NCBI GenBank assembly: GCA_024223715.1
Contig: JAAEOA010000311.1
Span: forward strand, 27,653-91,652
Reading direction: 5' to 3'
From: a bacterium
GTDB lineage: Bacteria > Krumholzibacteriota > Krumholzibacteriia > LZORAL124-64-63
DNA length: 64,000 nt
Part shown: in pieces, positions 50,805 to 60,353 of the stretch
Numbering within the stretch: the first letter of the stretch is position 1
Layout of the letters: each line of letters starts with the position of its first letter
Program-made: the position numbers and the translations under genes
Notes under the pieces: model-generated
Database searches by the model: none
Seen by the model: the letters and a program-made list of their open reading frames with translations, nothing else
What the model was told of the DNA's origin: nothing

Positions 50805-51319
50805 GTCACCATCATCATCATTTTCAACCTCTGCGTTGTGCGGTTTTAGTACTCAGCGACAAAGGCTCGCGAGGTGAACGGGAAGATACCAGCGGTCCCA
50901 CCCTGGTTGACTTTTTGAAAAGCGAGGGCCATACAGAAGTGCTTCTGGATTTATTGCCCGATGAGCAAAATCAAATCAGCAATAAACTCATTCAGTGGGC
51001 TGATGAAGATCGTTATGATTTGATATTAACCTGCGGTGGTACAGGCGTTTCTCCCCGAGATGTGACCCCCGAAGCTACAGTGGATATTCTACACCGGGAA
51101 ATGCCTGGTTTTGGTGAGCGGATGCGTGCTGTGAGCATGGAAAAGTCTCCTCATGCTATTGTCAGCCGAGCTTTAGCCGGGACCAGAAACGGGTCACTGA
51201 TAATTAATTTGCCGGGAAGTCCCAAAGCGGCCATGGAAAACCTGGAAGCAGTTTGGCCAGCGGTAGGGCATTTGGTGGCCAAGCTGCAAGGCGATCAAAC
51301 CGACTGCGGTTCAACCTGA
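50801..51319 (+). CDS. Molybdopterin adenylyltransferase / MoaB-MogA family protein
   Basis: A 172-residue MogA/MoaB protein with LSDKGSRGEREDTSGP and the signature CGGTGVSPRDVTPEAT. It adenylylates molybdopterin before molybdenum insertion. The natural N-terminus is MSHHHHHF, five consecutive histidines, likely a metal-binding tail. It ends with a 25-base overlap with the convergent histidine kinase gene. Confidence 0.92.
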   Translation: MSHHHHHFQPLRCAVLVLSDKGSRGEREDTSGPTLVDFLKSEGHTEVLLDLLPDEQNQISNKLIQWADEDRYDLILTCGGTGVSPRDVTPEATVDILHREMPGFGERMRAVSMEKSPHAIVSRALAGTRNGSLIINLPGSPKAAMENLEAVWPAVGHLVAKLQGDQTDCGST

Positions 51320-53109
51320 TTTTTTTCCACGGGAACCCAAATCGAAAGGGTCTCTCTGAGTATTTTGGGATTTAATGGCTTGGTAAGATAGTCGTCCATA
51401 CCCTTTTCCAGGCACAATTCCCGATAGCCATCCAAAGCATGAGCCGTTAGGGCAATAATGGGTGTTTGTTTGCCAGTGCCCTTTTCGTATTTTCGAATGT
51501 TTTGCGTGGCCTCAAAACCATCCATGACGGGCATTTGAACATCCATCAATACTATGTCATATGAGTTCTTCTGGAAAGCTTCGACAGCCTGGCTCCCGTC
51601 GGTTACCCATTCTACCTGGATGTCAGATTTGTTCAGAAGCCGGGTGGCCAGTTTGGCATTTACGCTGTTGTCTTCAACAAGCAATATATTTAACCCTGAA
51701 AGCTGAGGGGTAAGGTTCTTTTTTGTCTTTGGAATTTTTTGAGATTTTGCTTCGGAAACCTCTTTCATTTCCAAAATAAATGAAAAAGTGCTGCCCTTGT
51801 TTTCTTCACTGTTGAGCACAAGTTCTCCGCCCATTAATTCAACCAGCTTTTTACTGATGGCCAAACCCAGGCCGGTACCACCATAGTTTCGTGTAGTTGA
51901 TCCATCGGCCTGACTGAAGGCATCAAAAATTGTCTCCTGGGCGGCTTTGGAAATTCCAATTCCTGTATCTTTGACGTCCAGTCGAACGGAACACACATCA
52001 CCGGATCGTCCCTCAAGACTTGCTTTCACCGTGATGGTTCCGTTTTCGGTAAATTTTACTGCATTACCTGCAAGATTAGTCAGGATTTGCCACAATCTGT
52101 GGGAGTCGCCTTTTAGCTTCCGGGGAAGATTGTTATCCAGTTCCACAACAAGCGTATTGGCTTTGCTTTCTGCGGAGAAGCGCAAAGGTCGTATCGTTTT
52201 ATCCAAAACCCTGCTCAGGGAAAATGGGCGTTTTTCAATAACAATTCCACCCGCTTCAATTTTTGAAAAATCGAGAATTTCGTTAATAATGGTAAGAAGT
52301 GTTTCGCCTGAAATTTTTACATCGCTCAAATAATCGTGTTGTTGTTCATTCAGTTCCGATTCCAAAACCAGGTCGGTTAACCCGATGATGCCATTCAAGG
52401 GAGTTCGGATTTCATGGCTCATATTTGCCAGAAACTCACCCTTGATTTTGACCGCTTGCTGGGCTTTGATATTGGCCTCTTCCAATGATTTAGCCCGGAT
52501 TTTTAATTCATGCTGGTTAATGAGCCCTGACCAGAATTCTTTGTGGAAGTAACGCCCAAGGACCATAACCTGAGCCAAAAACAGAATGACCAGAAATGAA
52601 AGGGCCTGCTCTTTACCAGAAGCAAAAAATGCAAGAGTAATAATTGAAGGCCCCAAAACAATAACCTGAAATAATCGAAATATTTTAAATCGTGCTGATA
52701 GGCTGGCTGTGGCTCCGGCGGAAATCCCGGTCAAACTCATCATGCAGACGATCAAATCCCAGCCTGCACCCTTATGCATGTAAACCAGAGGAATACTGGC
52801 ACCAAGAGCCAAAGCTGGTCCTATGGTTAGAAATACATATTGTCTCAACCACGCATCAGGGTTTTTTTTGTGCCTTTTTTCGAAATCTCGAGTGTGAATT
52901 GTGCGCAGTAAACCAAAAATAAGGAACATGACAAGGTAAGCCAAGACCACTTTGGGAGCGGATTGGTGCAAACCAGTGACTTTGGCAACCAGAAGAGTGA
53001 CCGGAATAAAAATAAAGGATACCCGTAAAGACCGGCGTGCAAGCTCAGCATTGGCTAAGCCGTTAAGCTCTTCAATGTGTCCGGTGTCTGTGTTCTCAGT
53101 CGGGGCCAT
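51295..53109 (-). CDS. Membrane-bound hybrid sensor histidine kinase / response regulator
   Basis: A 604-residue protein. Residues 28-190 hold about six membrane segments, followed by a coiled linker (200-222) and a HisKA domain with phosphoacceptor His232 in SHEIRTPLNG. The HATPase_c domain lies at about 335-450 (NAVKFTENG, DTGIGI, GGTGLGLAI) and a receiver domain at 474-595 with phospho-Asp523 in LMDVQMP. It has no Hpt or output domain, so it must hand phosphate to another protein. No extracytoplasmic sensor domain is visible, so the membrane part probably senses the signal. ATG at 53109 after AGGATTA. The target regulon is unknown. Confidence 0.9.
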   Translation of the reverse strand: MAPTENTDTGHIEELNGLANAELARRSLRVSFIFIPVTLLVAKVTGLHQSAPKVVLAYLVMFLIFGLLRTIHTRDFEKRHKKNPDAWLRQYVFLTIGPALALGASIPLVYMHKGAGWDLIVCMMSLTGISAGATASLSARFKIFRLFQVIVLGPSIITLAFFASGKEQALSFLVILFLAQVMVLGRYFHKEFWSGLINQHELKIRAKSLEEANIKAQQAVKIKGEFLANMSHEIRTPLNGIIGLTDLVLESELNEQQHDYLSDVKISGETLLTIINEILDFSKIEAGGIVIEKRPFSLSRVLDKTIRPLRFSAESKANTLVVELDNNLPRKLKGDSHRLWQILTNLAGNAVKFTENGTITVKASLEGRSGDVCSVRLDVKDTGIGISKAAQETIFDAFSQADGSTTRNYGGTGLGLAISKKLVELMGGELVLNSEENKGSTFSFILEMKEVSEAKSQKIPKTKKNLTPQLSGLNILLVEDNSVNAKLATRLLNKSDIQVEWVTDGSQAVEAFQKNSYDIVLMDVQMPVMDGFEATQNIRKYEKGTGKQTPIIALTAHALDGYRELCLEKGMDDYLTKPLNPKILRETLSIWVPVEKNQVEPQSV

Positions 53110-53200
53110 TTTAATCCTAATAAAATCAGGGAAGTTCCCGGAATTAATCCGGGGTGACTGTATCCTGGCTAAATCGGTTAATTTACCACCTACTTGAGAG

Positions 53201-54238
53201 TTATTTATCAGAAGGAGGTCGCCCCACATGGTCATATTCAGGTCCTTCAAGACCCTTTTCAATGCGATCGACCAGCTCAGCCTGACTCACATTACTGCGC
53301 CAATAACCACTGATTCTGGCTATTTGAATTCCCCCGTAAAACAGCCCCAAAACCAGAACGGCAAAAACTACAGGTTTTACTCTATTCTGGAAAAAACGGG
53401 GGCCTCGGACCTGAAGTGCTTCATCTTCCGGACAATTGGCCACGCATTCAAGGCAACCAGTGCATTCCACGGAATTGACGGCCGTTTTTAAATCGACGGC
53501 CAGAAAAGAGGGGCAAACGGCGGCGCATTTGCCACAATTTGTGCAATCGGCCTCATGACGCTTAACACGAGTGATAGAAAACAGTGATACCAGCCCAATG
53601 AGGGCTCCATAGGGGCATAAGTATCTGCACCAGAAATAAGGCAGAACAAAAGACAAGATGGTCAAAATACTCAAAACCCAAATGGAAGTCGTGGAAAGAT
53701 CAGTGAAAAAATACAGCATTTTGATGTCGGCCACTTTGTTATATGGCGTCACCAGAAACTCACTGATTTCCAGTTTGGTCATGGTTACAAAAATGGCATA
53801 TCCAAAAAAAAGAAGAAGAAGGTACTTCAGGCTCATTAAGGAATAATCCAGCCATACAGGAAGCTTTAGACGGCGACGGAATAGGCGATGGGAGAGGCGG
53901 GCCAGAAATTCGGCAAAAGCGCCAACAGGGCACAACCACGAGCAAAAGGCTTTCTTCAATAATAGTCCGGTCAGCAGAATCAGGCACAAAATGACCAGAC
54001 CCGCGGGGTGAATCATGGAAAATTCCCCGCTTTCATACCAGTGCCGCAAACTCATCAGAGCACTGATGGGCAAGAAGCCCTCAACCCCGGGAGGACGGGT
54101 GCCGGTGGTGATTCCATTTTCCAGACCATGGACCCAGGTGATGAATTGCCAGCCAATGAGCAATATGGTGCCGATACTGAAAATCTGCACACCGGTACGA
54201 AGGCGGAACGGGGCCCGGGGAGGGGATTGAAATACCAT
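53201..54238 (-). CDS. NapH/CcoG-like membrane 4Fe-4S ferredoxin-type protein
   Basis: A 345-residue protein with membrane segments near 17-34, 80-96, 138-152, 184-200 and 287-303. CxxxCP pairs (Cys99/103 and Cys204/208) mark the NapH/YccM family. Two [4Fe-4S] ferredoxin motifs follow (Cys232, 235, 238, 242 and Cys259, 262, 265, 269). Such proteins pass electrons from quinol or membrane carriers to periplasmic or cytoplasmic partners. It has no Nap or Nos genes next to it. The start is uncertain; MVFQSPP at 54238 gives a normal N-terminus but lacks a ribosome site. Confidence 0.82.
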   Translation of the reverse strand: MVFQSPPRAPFRLRTGVQIFSIGTILLIGWQFITWVHGLENGITTGTRPPGVEGFLPISALMSLRHWYESGEFSMIHPAGLVILCLILLTGLLLKKAFCSWLCPVGAFAEFLARLSHRLFRRRLKLPVWLDYSLMSLKYLLLLFFGYAIFVTMTKLEISEFLVTPYNKVADIKMLYFFTDLSTTSIWVLSILTILSFVLPYFWCRYLCPYGALIGLVSLFSITRVKRHEADCTNCGKCAAVCPSFLAVDLKTAVNSVECTGCLECVANCPEDEALQVRGPRFFQNRVKPVVFAVLVLGLFYGGIQIARISGYWRSNVSQAELVDRIEKGLEGPEYDHVGRPPSDK

Positions 54239-54556
54239 TTTACACCGGCTTTTGGTGTTCTGTTTTTCTTCAGCTGTCTTATTCCAGAACAAAATAGACT
54301 CCCATGGTTTTCGGGCGCAGCTGGGAACGAAACCCAGCATTATCTGATCTTGCAGCAAAAATATCAGGGCCTGGGGAGTCCCGCAAATTTAAAATGGATA
54401 AACATGTCCTGTTTTGTCATGGTTGTGTCATCGGGCTCGATTTTAATGACAAAATTCACTAGATTTACCCTCGAACTTGCGCAGGCAGGTCCAATTTCCC
54501 ACTATTGGATCTTGAAAATGATATTTTTTGGACCCACCAACGCCGGGAAATTGCGC
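54239..54556. other. Intergenic region without a recognised gene
   Basis: Between the divergent NapH-like and GNAT genes I see no third gene, no tRNA, no repeat and no clear promoter pair. Open frames here on both strands are extensions of the flanking genes and have no ribosome site or signal features. Confidence 0.5.
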
Positions 54557-55045
54557 ATGAAAGTCAGTTTGCTTTCCGATGATGATAGAACCTGGGTAAA
54601 AGAACGCACCGAGTTATTGTTCGGTGGTGAATTTGTTGTTTCGGGCAACGAAGTTCACGATCCCCATAAATTGCCGGGTTTTATTGTTACTCTGGGCCGG
54701 GAACGTTTGGGTGTGGCCACTTATCACGTTGTTGGTGAAGAATGCGAATTGGTATCCATTGACAGCTTGAGCCAGTTTTGTGGTGTGGGTAGCATGTTGC
54801 TGGAAAAAGTGGAAGAAACGGCCCTGAGTTTGGGGTGCACTCGCATGATGACCATCGTGCCCAACGACAATCTCGATGCCCATCGTTTTTTTCAACGCCG
54901 GGGATTCGTGCTCAAGCGGGTTCGCATTGGCGGGATGACAAAAATTAGATTGCTGAAACCCAATGTGCCCAGGGAAGGTTATTACGGCATTCCCGTGCGC
55001 GATGAATTTGATTTTGAGAAAACCCTGGAAGCAAAATCGGAATAG
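54557..55045 (+). CDS. GNAT family N-acetyltransferase
   Basis: A 162-residue GNAT protein. The acetyl-CoA pyrophosphate-binding loop is SQFCGVGSMLLEKVEETAL, a diverged R/Q-x-x-G-x-G/A motif, followed by NLDAHRFFQRRGF, typical motif B. The ATG at 54557 follows CCGGGAA at eight bases. It transfers acetyl from acetyl-CoA to an amine. It is not in the glycan operon, so using it as the missing PseH is only a remote possibility. Confidence 0.83.
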   Translation: MKVSLLSDDDRTWVKERTELLFGGEFVVSGNEVHDPHKLPGFIVTLGRERLGVATYHVVGEECELVSIDSLSQFCGVGSMLLEKVEETALSLGCTRMMTIVPNDNLDAHRFFQRRGFVLKRVRIGGMTKIRLLKPNVPREGYYGIPVRDEFDFEKTLEAKSE

Positions 55046-55047
55046 TT

Positions 55048-55755
55048 CTATTTCTCTCTTCGGGCCGAGCTGTACGAACCTACCAGCCTTGAAATAAGGA
55101 CTGCCAGAAACAGGGTTCCTGTTACCGCTTCCAGAATGGCCAATGAGCGGGCCAGTGGAGACAGGGGAAGAATATCTCCATAACCCAAGGTTGTTAAGGT
55201 TACAAAACTGAAATAATGAAGAGAATCAAAAATTGAAGCTGTTTCTGACGGGTCATTAAATGAAAATGAATCGGGTATCAGAACCGCAACAGGAAGGTAA
55301 AAAAGAGTCCAGAGAATTCCCAATAGAATATATGTGCACATGGCTGTGGCAATAGTATCGAGAGTGACTTTGGTTGTTTTGAAAATATGTATCAGCATCA
55401 GGCGAATCACATGCAGATACAGGAATAATATTAACCCATAAGCAAGCCAGGTCATATTAGTGTATCCACTGTTTCTGGTGGCGGTGAGTATCACGCCGGC
55501 AGGAATTCCCGCAGCTATACCCACGGTTAAATTTATTTTGGAATCAGCAACCATAAAGATGGCGGATAGAATTAAACCCAATTGAAGGAACAAAGACAAC
55601 ATAGCAAAATAATCGCTAAGTTGTTGCAAAACGATCTGCAAAAACATCATGGTCAATAGGGTCAAAGCCCGATTTTTTTCGGCAATTCGGAATAGAAAAA
55701 ATCCGTGCTTCAAATTTCTGTGAGGTTCTGGTTTACTTTTTTTAGATGAAGACAT
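55048..55755 (-). CDS. Potassium-channel-like membrane protein (ion_trans_2)
   Basis: A 235-residue protein with about six hydrophobic segments (30-52, 53-70, 77-91, 102-125, 133-160, 203-225). The pore loop carries TLGYGD at 189-194, close to the K+ selectivity filter consensus TxGYGD, with Leu in the variable position. The last two segments and pore loop form the ion_trans_2 channel unit. No ligand-binding RCK/TrkA domain is attached. It lies three bases from the convergent GNAT gene. Confidence 0.88.
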   Translation of the reverse strand: MSSSKKSKPEPHRNLKHGFFLFRIAEKNRALTLLTMMFLQIVLQQLSDYFAMLSLFLQLGLILSAIFMVADSKINLTVGIAAGIPAGVILTATRNSGYTNMTWLAYGLILFLYLHVIRLMLIHIFKTTKVTLDTIATAMCTYILLGILWTLFYLPVAVLIPDSFSFNDPSETASIFDSLHYFSFVTLTTLGYGDILPLSPLARSLAILEAVTGTLFLAVLISRLVGSYSSARREK

Positions 55756-55783
55756 GATTCTTCCTGGTTTATTGACTATACAA

Positions 55784-55817
55784 AATAGCCCGGTGGAAAT
55801 ACTCCAGCCGGGCTATT
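55784..55817. terminator. Rho-independent, probably bidirectional terminator
   Basis: A perfect ten-base-pair stem (AATAGCCCGG at 55784-55793 and its complement at 55808-55817) with a 14-base loop lies just downstream of the subtilase gene. The minus-strand transcript has TTTT after the stem, and the plus strand has a TTTTTT tract a few bases beyond, so it can act in both directions. Confidence 0.8.
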
Positions 55818-55826
55818 CTATCTTTT

Positions 55827-58592
55827 TTACTTGGCCAAGACAACTCTTTGTGAAGTTTTCTGATTGTCTGGCCCAATCAGCCGTACAAAGTAAACCCCAC
55901 TGGCTAACAGACGTCCCTCATCCGAACGACCATCCCATCTTAAACGCCCCTGTGTTTGGGCAACCGGAGCCCTCAACAAAGTACGAACCCGATTACCCCG
56001 AACATCAAATACATCGACCTGCAAATTTCCCGGTTGGCTGATGGAGTAGTTCAGGGTCACTTGGGGGTTGAATGGGTTGGGCCAGGCTTTCAGGGTGGGT
56101 ACCTGAATGGCCGGAGGCGAATCATTGGATACAGCAGAGGCCGACAATCCCATTCCAAAAGCAATGCCATCAATATAGAAGCCTTGTTCAAAGACTCCGG
56201 AATCGGCTCCGAAAGCAAAACGGAATTGAAAATTCTCGTTAGTGTAGGGACCAATATTGAAAACCGTTCCCTGCCAGCGACCGGACTGTCCACTCCAGCC
56301 AGGATTGTTTTCCAGACCGCCCAGGCTTGGGTCGGCGTACCCTTCAGCCGGTGTCAGGAGCATATAAGATTCACCCATATTGACCGAAAGATTTACTCCG
56401 TCGAAGCCGCCTTCAGTGGCACTGAAATAATGGAAGCTGAGGTAATAATCGTCACCGACAATACCGCTCAGATTGTACACGGGGCTGGTCAGGGTATCAA
56501 AATCTTCGTCATCGTAATCGCCGTCCATGCCTATGCCCCAGCATTGGGTCGAATCGAAGGCCGGGCCGGTGACCGCAGCCGGTGGTGTGCCGTGGGTCCA
56601 AAGTCCATCGGCGGAAACAAACCCACCGTCATCAGTCCCAAAGTTTTCTGTGACCAACGGCATAATGGGCGAGATATTTACATCAGCAGTCAAGCCTTCG
56701 GTCGCTACGGATTCGAAGCGGGCGCCGTATCCGGAAACTCCATCGAAGAGCAGGTCATACTGATATTTTGCAGGATAGGATGAAAGAGTGAAAGAGCCAT
56801 CGCCAGCAGTTGTGGAACCGGATACCGGTTGGTTGGTGGCGGTGATTACAGCATTGGCAACAGCACCGTAGTCGCTGTACAAAGTGCCTGTAATGTTGAT
56901 TAAGTTCAAAGGATCCAGAGTCGCGTTGAGGGTTGTTGTGGCTCCGGCAATTATGGTCGCTGCCTGGCCACTCAAAGTATGGAAGTAATAGGAACTGAAA
57001 GTGATAGAAACCGGGCCCTGGGCCAGAGGAATTCGCCATTGACCATTTTCATCGGTGACGGTGAACGAGCCGTTGCCCTCGACCTGAACAACTGCCCCTT
57101 CAATAGGTTGGCTGTCTTCCAGGCTGATGACGGTACCGGATATTTCCCCTACAATGGTATCGGCGTGGGCAAAGGCGGCTACCAGATTGGGGCGTGTACC
57201 AATGAGGTGTCCGCTTTCCATGGGTGTTCCGGTTTCACGCAGAATATCACGGGCCATACGTGCGTCGAGATCGAATCCAAGGCTGGCGCGGACCATGCCC
57301 TGCAGGCTGCCAACTGAACCGGTAACTATGGGCGATGCACTACTGGTTCCACTGAACTGTGAAGTGTAGAACTCGGTTTCTTCGCCACCCTGTAAGTCAC
57401 CGTATCCGGTGGTGGCAACGTACCAGCCCCAGCCGTTAATATCTACTCGCGTGCCGTTGTTGGAAAAATCGGCACTATAAAGTTCGCTGCCGGCTGTGGC
57501 GCCACACATGATGGCTCCACTGTCACGGTTGGTGCGGTCGAACAAACCCTGGTAAACGGCATCGTCAAGATTTTGGTACCCGTTGCCGGCCGCTTCACAA
57601 ACGATGATCCCTTTTTCAGTGGCCAGGCGAATGATGTCGAAATTATCGGGCCAGTATTCCATGGGCACGTACCCAAACTGCCCATTGCCGTTGGCGTTGG
57701 GGCCGGGGGCGTGCAGTTCAATGAGAATGAGGTCGCCGCTGTTCAGAGTGTCAACAGCGGCAGCCAGGGCGTTGGCAGTACTTGTTGCCCCAATGGAAGA
57801 TGATCCCACTGCACAGGCGGGAGTGATGCCGGTCACGCCTATGCCGTTATCCTGTCCGCGAATTTCTCCCATGACGGCGGTGCCGTGGTTGCGCCATGAC
57901 AAGGCGTCCACATGAATGCCGATGTCGGCCAAAGGGGCAGGTAAATCTTCGTGAGTCCACAGCCAGCCACCTTCAACATCTATTACTGAAACGCCAGCTC
58001 CGAGAGCTCCCGCCTGAGCCCGCATGGGGATGGCGCCAATGCCCAGGGGAGCGGCGGTCAGGTAGCCTTGTTCGGATTCAAAGTCAGGAGTTGTGGTGGT
58101 TGATTTTTGGTTAAAACGAGAGGGTTCAATTTCAGGAACGTCGCCGGTAAAAGCATCAAAACCCAGAGCAGCTGGTACGGCCACCGGTTCGAGAAAAGCC
58201 ACTTCAACAGAAGGGTTGGCGTTGAGCGTACCAACAATTTTCAGCAATTGTTTTTGACTCAGGTTCCTGGTTTCGAATTGAAAATATCGACCCAGGTTGT
58301 GGTTAGTGGAGTGCTTGGAAAGATTGGTGAATCTGGGTTGAACCTTAATTTCAGATAGAAGGTTGCTCAGGTTTTTGGTCAGTTCTTCAGAGACTGTTTT
58401 GAGGCCGGTTTGCGATCCGATGGCCATTTTTACCACAACGGTACCTGTGGGCGCCGGCGTTTGCATCTGGGGTGAACCGGCTGCAGAGTGGTTTGTATTG
58501 GCTGAGGCGGAGCCCCATGCGGTAACCAGAAGAATGGCCACCAGAGTGAAGGCCTGGAGTTTGAATCTGGTACAGTTCTGGAGGAAAAACAT
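55827..58592 (-). CDS. Secreted S8 subtilisin-like serine peptidase with C-terminal sorting domain
   Basis: A 921-residue exported protease. Signal peptide 1-31, propeptide-like part to about 150, and catalytic domain at about 185-480 with Asp205 (VIDVEGG), His236 (RNHGTA), oxyanion Asn337 (AAGNG) and Ser417 (SGTSSASP). Two carboxypeptidase-regulatory-like beta domains follow (about 480-640), then a jelly-roll or MAM-like part (650-810) and a C-terminal FlgD-like/type IX-like sorting domain (about 835-921) with WPNPFNPQVTLNY and ASGVYFVRL. The tail suggests export through an outer-membrane secretion and anchoring route. The Asp neighbourhood VEGG differs from the usual TGV/SGI but the triad is complete. 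Confidence 0.92.
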   Translation of the reverse strand: MFFLQNCTRFKLQAFTLVAILLVTAWGSASANTNHSAAGSPQMQTPAPTGTVVVKMAIGSQTGLKTVSEELTKNLSNLLSEIKVQPRFTNLSKHSTNHNLGRYFQFETRNLSQKQLLKIVGTLNANPSVEVAFLEPVAVPAALGFDAFTGDVPEIEPSRFNQKSTTTTPDFESEQGYLTAAPLGIGAIPMRAQAGALGAGVSVIDVEGGWLWTHEDLPAPLADIGIHVDALSWRNHGTAVMGEIRGQDNGIGVTGITPACAVGSSSIGATSTANALAAAVDTLNSGDLILIELHAPGPNANGNGQFGYVPMEYWPDNFDIIRLATEKGIIVCEAAGNGYQNLDDAVYQGLFDRTNRDSGAIMCGATAGSELYSADFSNNGTRVDINGWGWYVATTGYGDLQGGEETEFYTSQFSGTSSASPIVTGSVGSLQGMVRASLGFDLDARMARDILRETGTPMESGHLIGTRPNLVAAFAHADTIVGEISGTVISLEDSQPIEGAVVQVEGNGSFTVTDENGQWRIPLAQGPVSITFSSYYFHTLSGQAATIIAGATTTLNATLDPLNLINITGTLYSDYGAVANAVITATNQPVSGSTTAGDGSFTLSSYPAKYQYDLLFDGVSGYGARFESVATEGLTADVNISPIMPLVTENFGTDDGGFVSADGLWTHGTPPAAVTGPAFDSTQCWGIGMDGDYDDEDFDTLTSPVYNLSGIVGDDYYLSFHYFSATEGGFDGVNLSVNMGESYMLLTPAEGYADPSLGGLENNPGWSGQSGRWQGTVFNIGPYTNENFQFRFAFGADSGVFEQGFYIDGIAFGMGLSASAVSNDSPPAIQVPTLKAWPNPFNPQVTLNYSISQPGNLQVDVFDVRGNRVRTLLRAPVAQTQGRLRWDGRSDEGRLLASGVYFVRLIGPDNQKTSQRVVLAK

Positions 58593-58685
58593 GAGAACCC
58601 TTTGTCATTTAAGATGTTAGCGTCGGTTGTGGACGATGATGATAAGCGAAAACAGGCATAGTGTGCTTTAATAATTATACCAAAG

Positions 58686-58697
58686 TTTACCGGTAAA
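58686..58697. promoter_or_regulatory. Palindromic site between subtilase and CHAT genes
   Basis: TTTACCGGTAAA is a perfect 12-base palindrome about 95 bases upstream of the divergent subtilase start and 157 bases upstream of the CHAT start. A TATACC/ATTATA-rich stretch lies next to it. Its position suits an operator for one or both genes; nothing proves this. Confidence 0.3.
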
Positions 58698-58853
58698 AGG
58701 TGATCAGGTTTTCAAAAAGGTGAAAATTGGATCTGTTTTTTGAAGGGCCATTTGCTTTCGATTTATTTTTTGCTACGATAGCAAGACCGAGAATTGAAGA
58801 ATTCGAGAGTCATGAAGCAAGAACCAAGCAGCTGCCTCCACGAAAGATCCAGC

Positions 58854-60284
58854 ATGTTCACCAAGTATTTGTTTTTGATACTCCTTTTTGTTCCATCGAT
58901 AAGTAGCTCAGAAGTCCTTTCTCCCAAAAAACTAACCAACATTGATTCTGCCTTGGTTGAATTGCTGAATAATACTGATGATATTCCGGGTGCCGCTACA
59001 ACCGGTAATGGTATGGAGCTGGAAAGTCTACCGGCAGCTTTTGACCGTCTTCAGGCATATAAAGCCAGAGTATTACGCGAGCGTCTATTCGGGCCTGGGC
59101 GTCAAAGTGAAAATGCAGCGACCGAAAAGTTGAAGCTAATAAAGCTGGCCGATTTCCAGCAAAATACTCTTCAGGATTCGGAAATATTTTTGGATACTTA
59201 TGCGGGTGGCCGACACTGTCTAATATTTGTGATTAGTAAAGATGATTTTCAGCTTATAAAACTGCCGTCAGTCTCTGAATTGGAACCTCTTTTGGCTGAT
59301 TTCTATCAAGCGGTTTCCAAACCCCAAATGGATTTGGCAAAATTTGAGAATCTTAAAACCTCGGTTTTTAATACGCTATTTGGTGAAATACAGAAGGAAT
59401 TGACCGATTGCCAGAGGGTTGTTTTTTCACCCGATGGATTCTTCAACCGGCTTCCGGTGAACCTTCTGTTGAACAATCGAACAGATCTTGAAGTGGTCCG
59501 TGTCCCTTCGGCTTCAATCATGTCAAATTTGCGTAGGGAAGGCGCAATGTCTGCTGATGTGAAATCACCCAGAACTTTAGCCATTGGGGCTGTAAGCACT
59601 AATGAAACCAATGACTTGCCCGGTGCTTATGAAGATTTGAATCACCTGGCAGAAACTTACGACGGCGTCACGGTGATCAGTCCCAATCCCGGTCGTTTGG
59701 ACCTGGATTTAAACAAGCTGATGGGGTTTGATATTGTTCATGTGGCGGCTCACTCAGTTGGAGATGACCGCAATGTCTGGCAATCGGCCATCAATCTGGA
59801 TCCCGGAAATCCGGAAATGTCGGTTCGGGCCACCGATCTGCTGGACTATGAACTTCACACCCGGCTGGTTGTTCTTTCCCGTTGTTCGTCGGCAACCGGA
59901 CCGGTGCATTCTGGTGTAGGCATTCAAGGACTGACTTCGGCTTTTCTCTCCACGGGAGTTTCGTCTGTGGTGGCGGTTTTGTGGCCGGTCGATGATGATG
60001 CTACCGGGTATTTTATGGCAGCCTTTTATGATGCTCTTTCTCAGGGACAGAACTCGGCGGCAGCTTTGTCCCATGCCCGTGGAGTTTGTCAGGCTGGTCC
60101 TGTTTTTAACCTGCCGTTTCACTATGGTGGGTTTGTATTGGCTGGAGATGCAGACACGGGTGTTCGGGTAGAAGCTCGCGGTGGGGTGAGTTTGGGCTCT
60201 TTATTTTCCTATGCGGTTATGGGCATTGTTTTGTTGGGTGTTATTGTCTTTTTCAGACGCCCGGGCCGGAAGGACCGCCGGTAG
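58854..60284 (+). CDS. Exported, membrane-anchored CHAT (caspase-like) protease domain protein
   Basis: A 476-residue protein. Residues 1-19 form a signal peptide, residues 20-110 are helical, and residues 180-430 form a CHAT domain with HVAAHS (catalytic His300) and VVLSRCSSA (catalytic Cys344), then IQGLTSAFLSTGVSSVVAVLWPVDD, the usual motif after the Cys. Residues 449-467 form a C-terminal membrane anchor with a basic tail (RRPGRKDRR). CHAT proteases are mostly cytoplasmic (Craspase, bacterial gasdermin activators). Here the dyad would face the periplasm. The start is uncertain (ATG at 58812 and TTG at 58794 also possible), but 58854 gives the clean signal peptide. Confidence 0.82.
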   Translation: MFTKYLFLILLFVPSISSSEVLSPKKLTNIDSALVELLNNTDDIPGAATTGNGMELESLPAAFDRLQAYKARVLRERLFGPGRQSENAATEKLKLIKLADFQQNTLQDSEIFLDTYAGGRHCLIFVISKDDFQLIKLPSVSELEPLLADFYQAVSKPQMDLAKFENLKTSVFNTLFGEIQKELTDCQRVVFSPDGFFNRLPVNLLLNNRTDLEVVRVPSASIMSNLRREGAMSADVKSPRTLAIGAVSTNETNDLPGAYEDLNHLAETYDGVTVISPNPGRLDLDLNKLMGFDIVHVAAHSVGDDRNVWQSAINLDPGNPEMSVRATDLLDYELHTRLVVLSRCSSATGPVHSGVGIQGLTSAFLSTGVSSVVAVLWPVDDDATGYFMAAFYDALSQGQNSAAALSHARGVCQAGPVFNLPFHYGGFVLAGDADTGVRVEARGGVSLGSLFSYAVMGIVLLGVIVFFRRPGRKDRR

Positions 60285-60320
60285 TTCGGTCGGCACCCCT
60301 ATTTGCAGTAACTTTAGTAT

Positions 60321-60353
60321 TGTGCCTATTCAAAACTCAATCCTTCAAGAAAA
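60321..60353 (+). repeat. Left terminal inverted repeat
   Basis: A 33-base end repeat. It pairs with 61101-61133 with a single mismatch. It begins TGTGCCTATTC and ends AAGAAAA. Confidence 0.8.

Noticed and set aside
54557..55045. The GNAT gene as the missing PseH.
   Set aside because: It is 8 kb outside the glycan operon and oppositely oriented, with no sequence feature specific to PseH.
55827..56090. Firm evidence of a type IX secretion system.
   Set aside because: Only the substrate-like C-terminal domain is visible. It could equally be a FlgD-like Ig domain, and no Por/Gld machinery is in the window.
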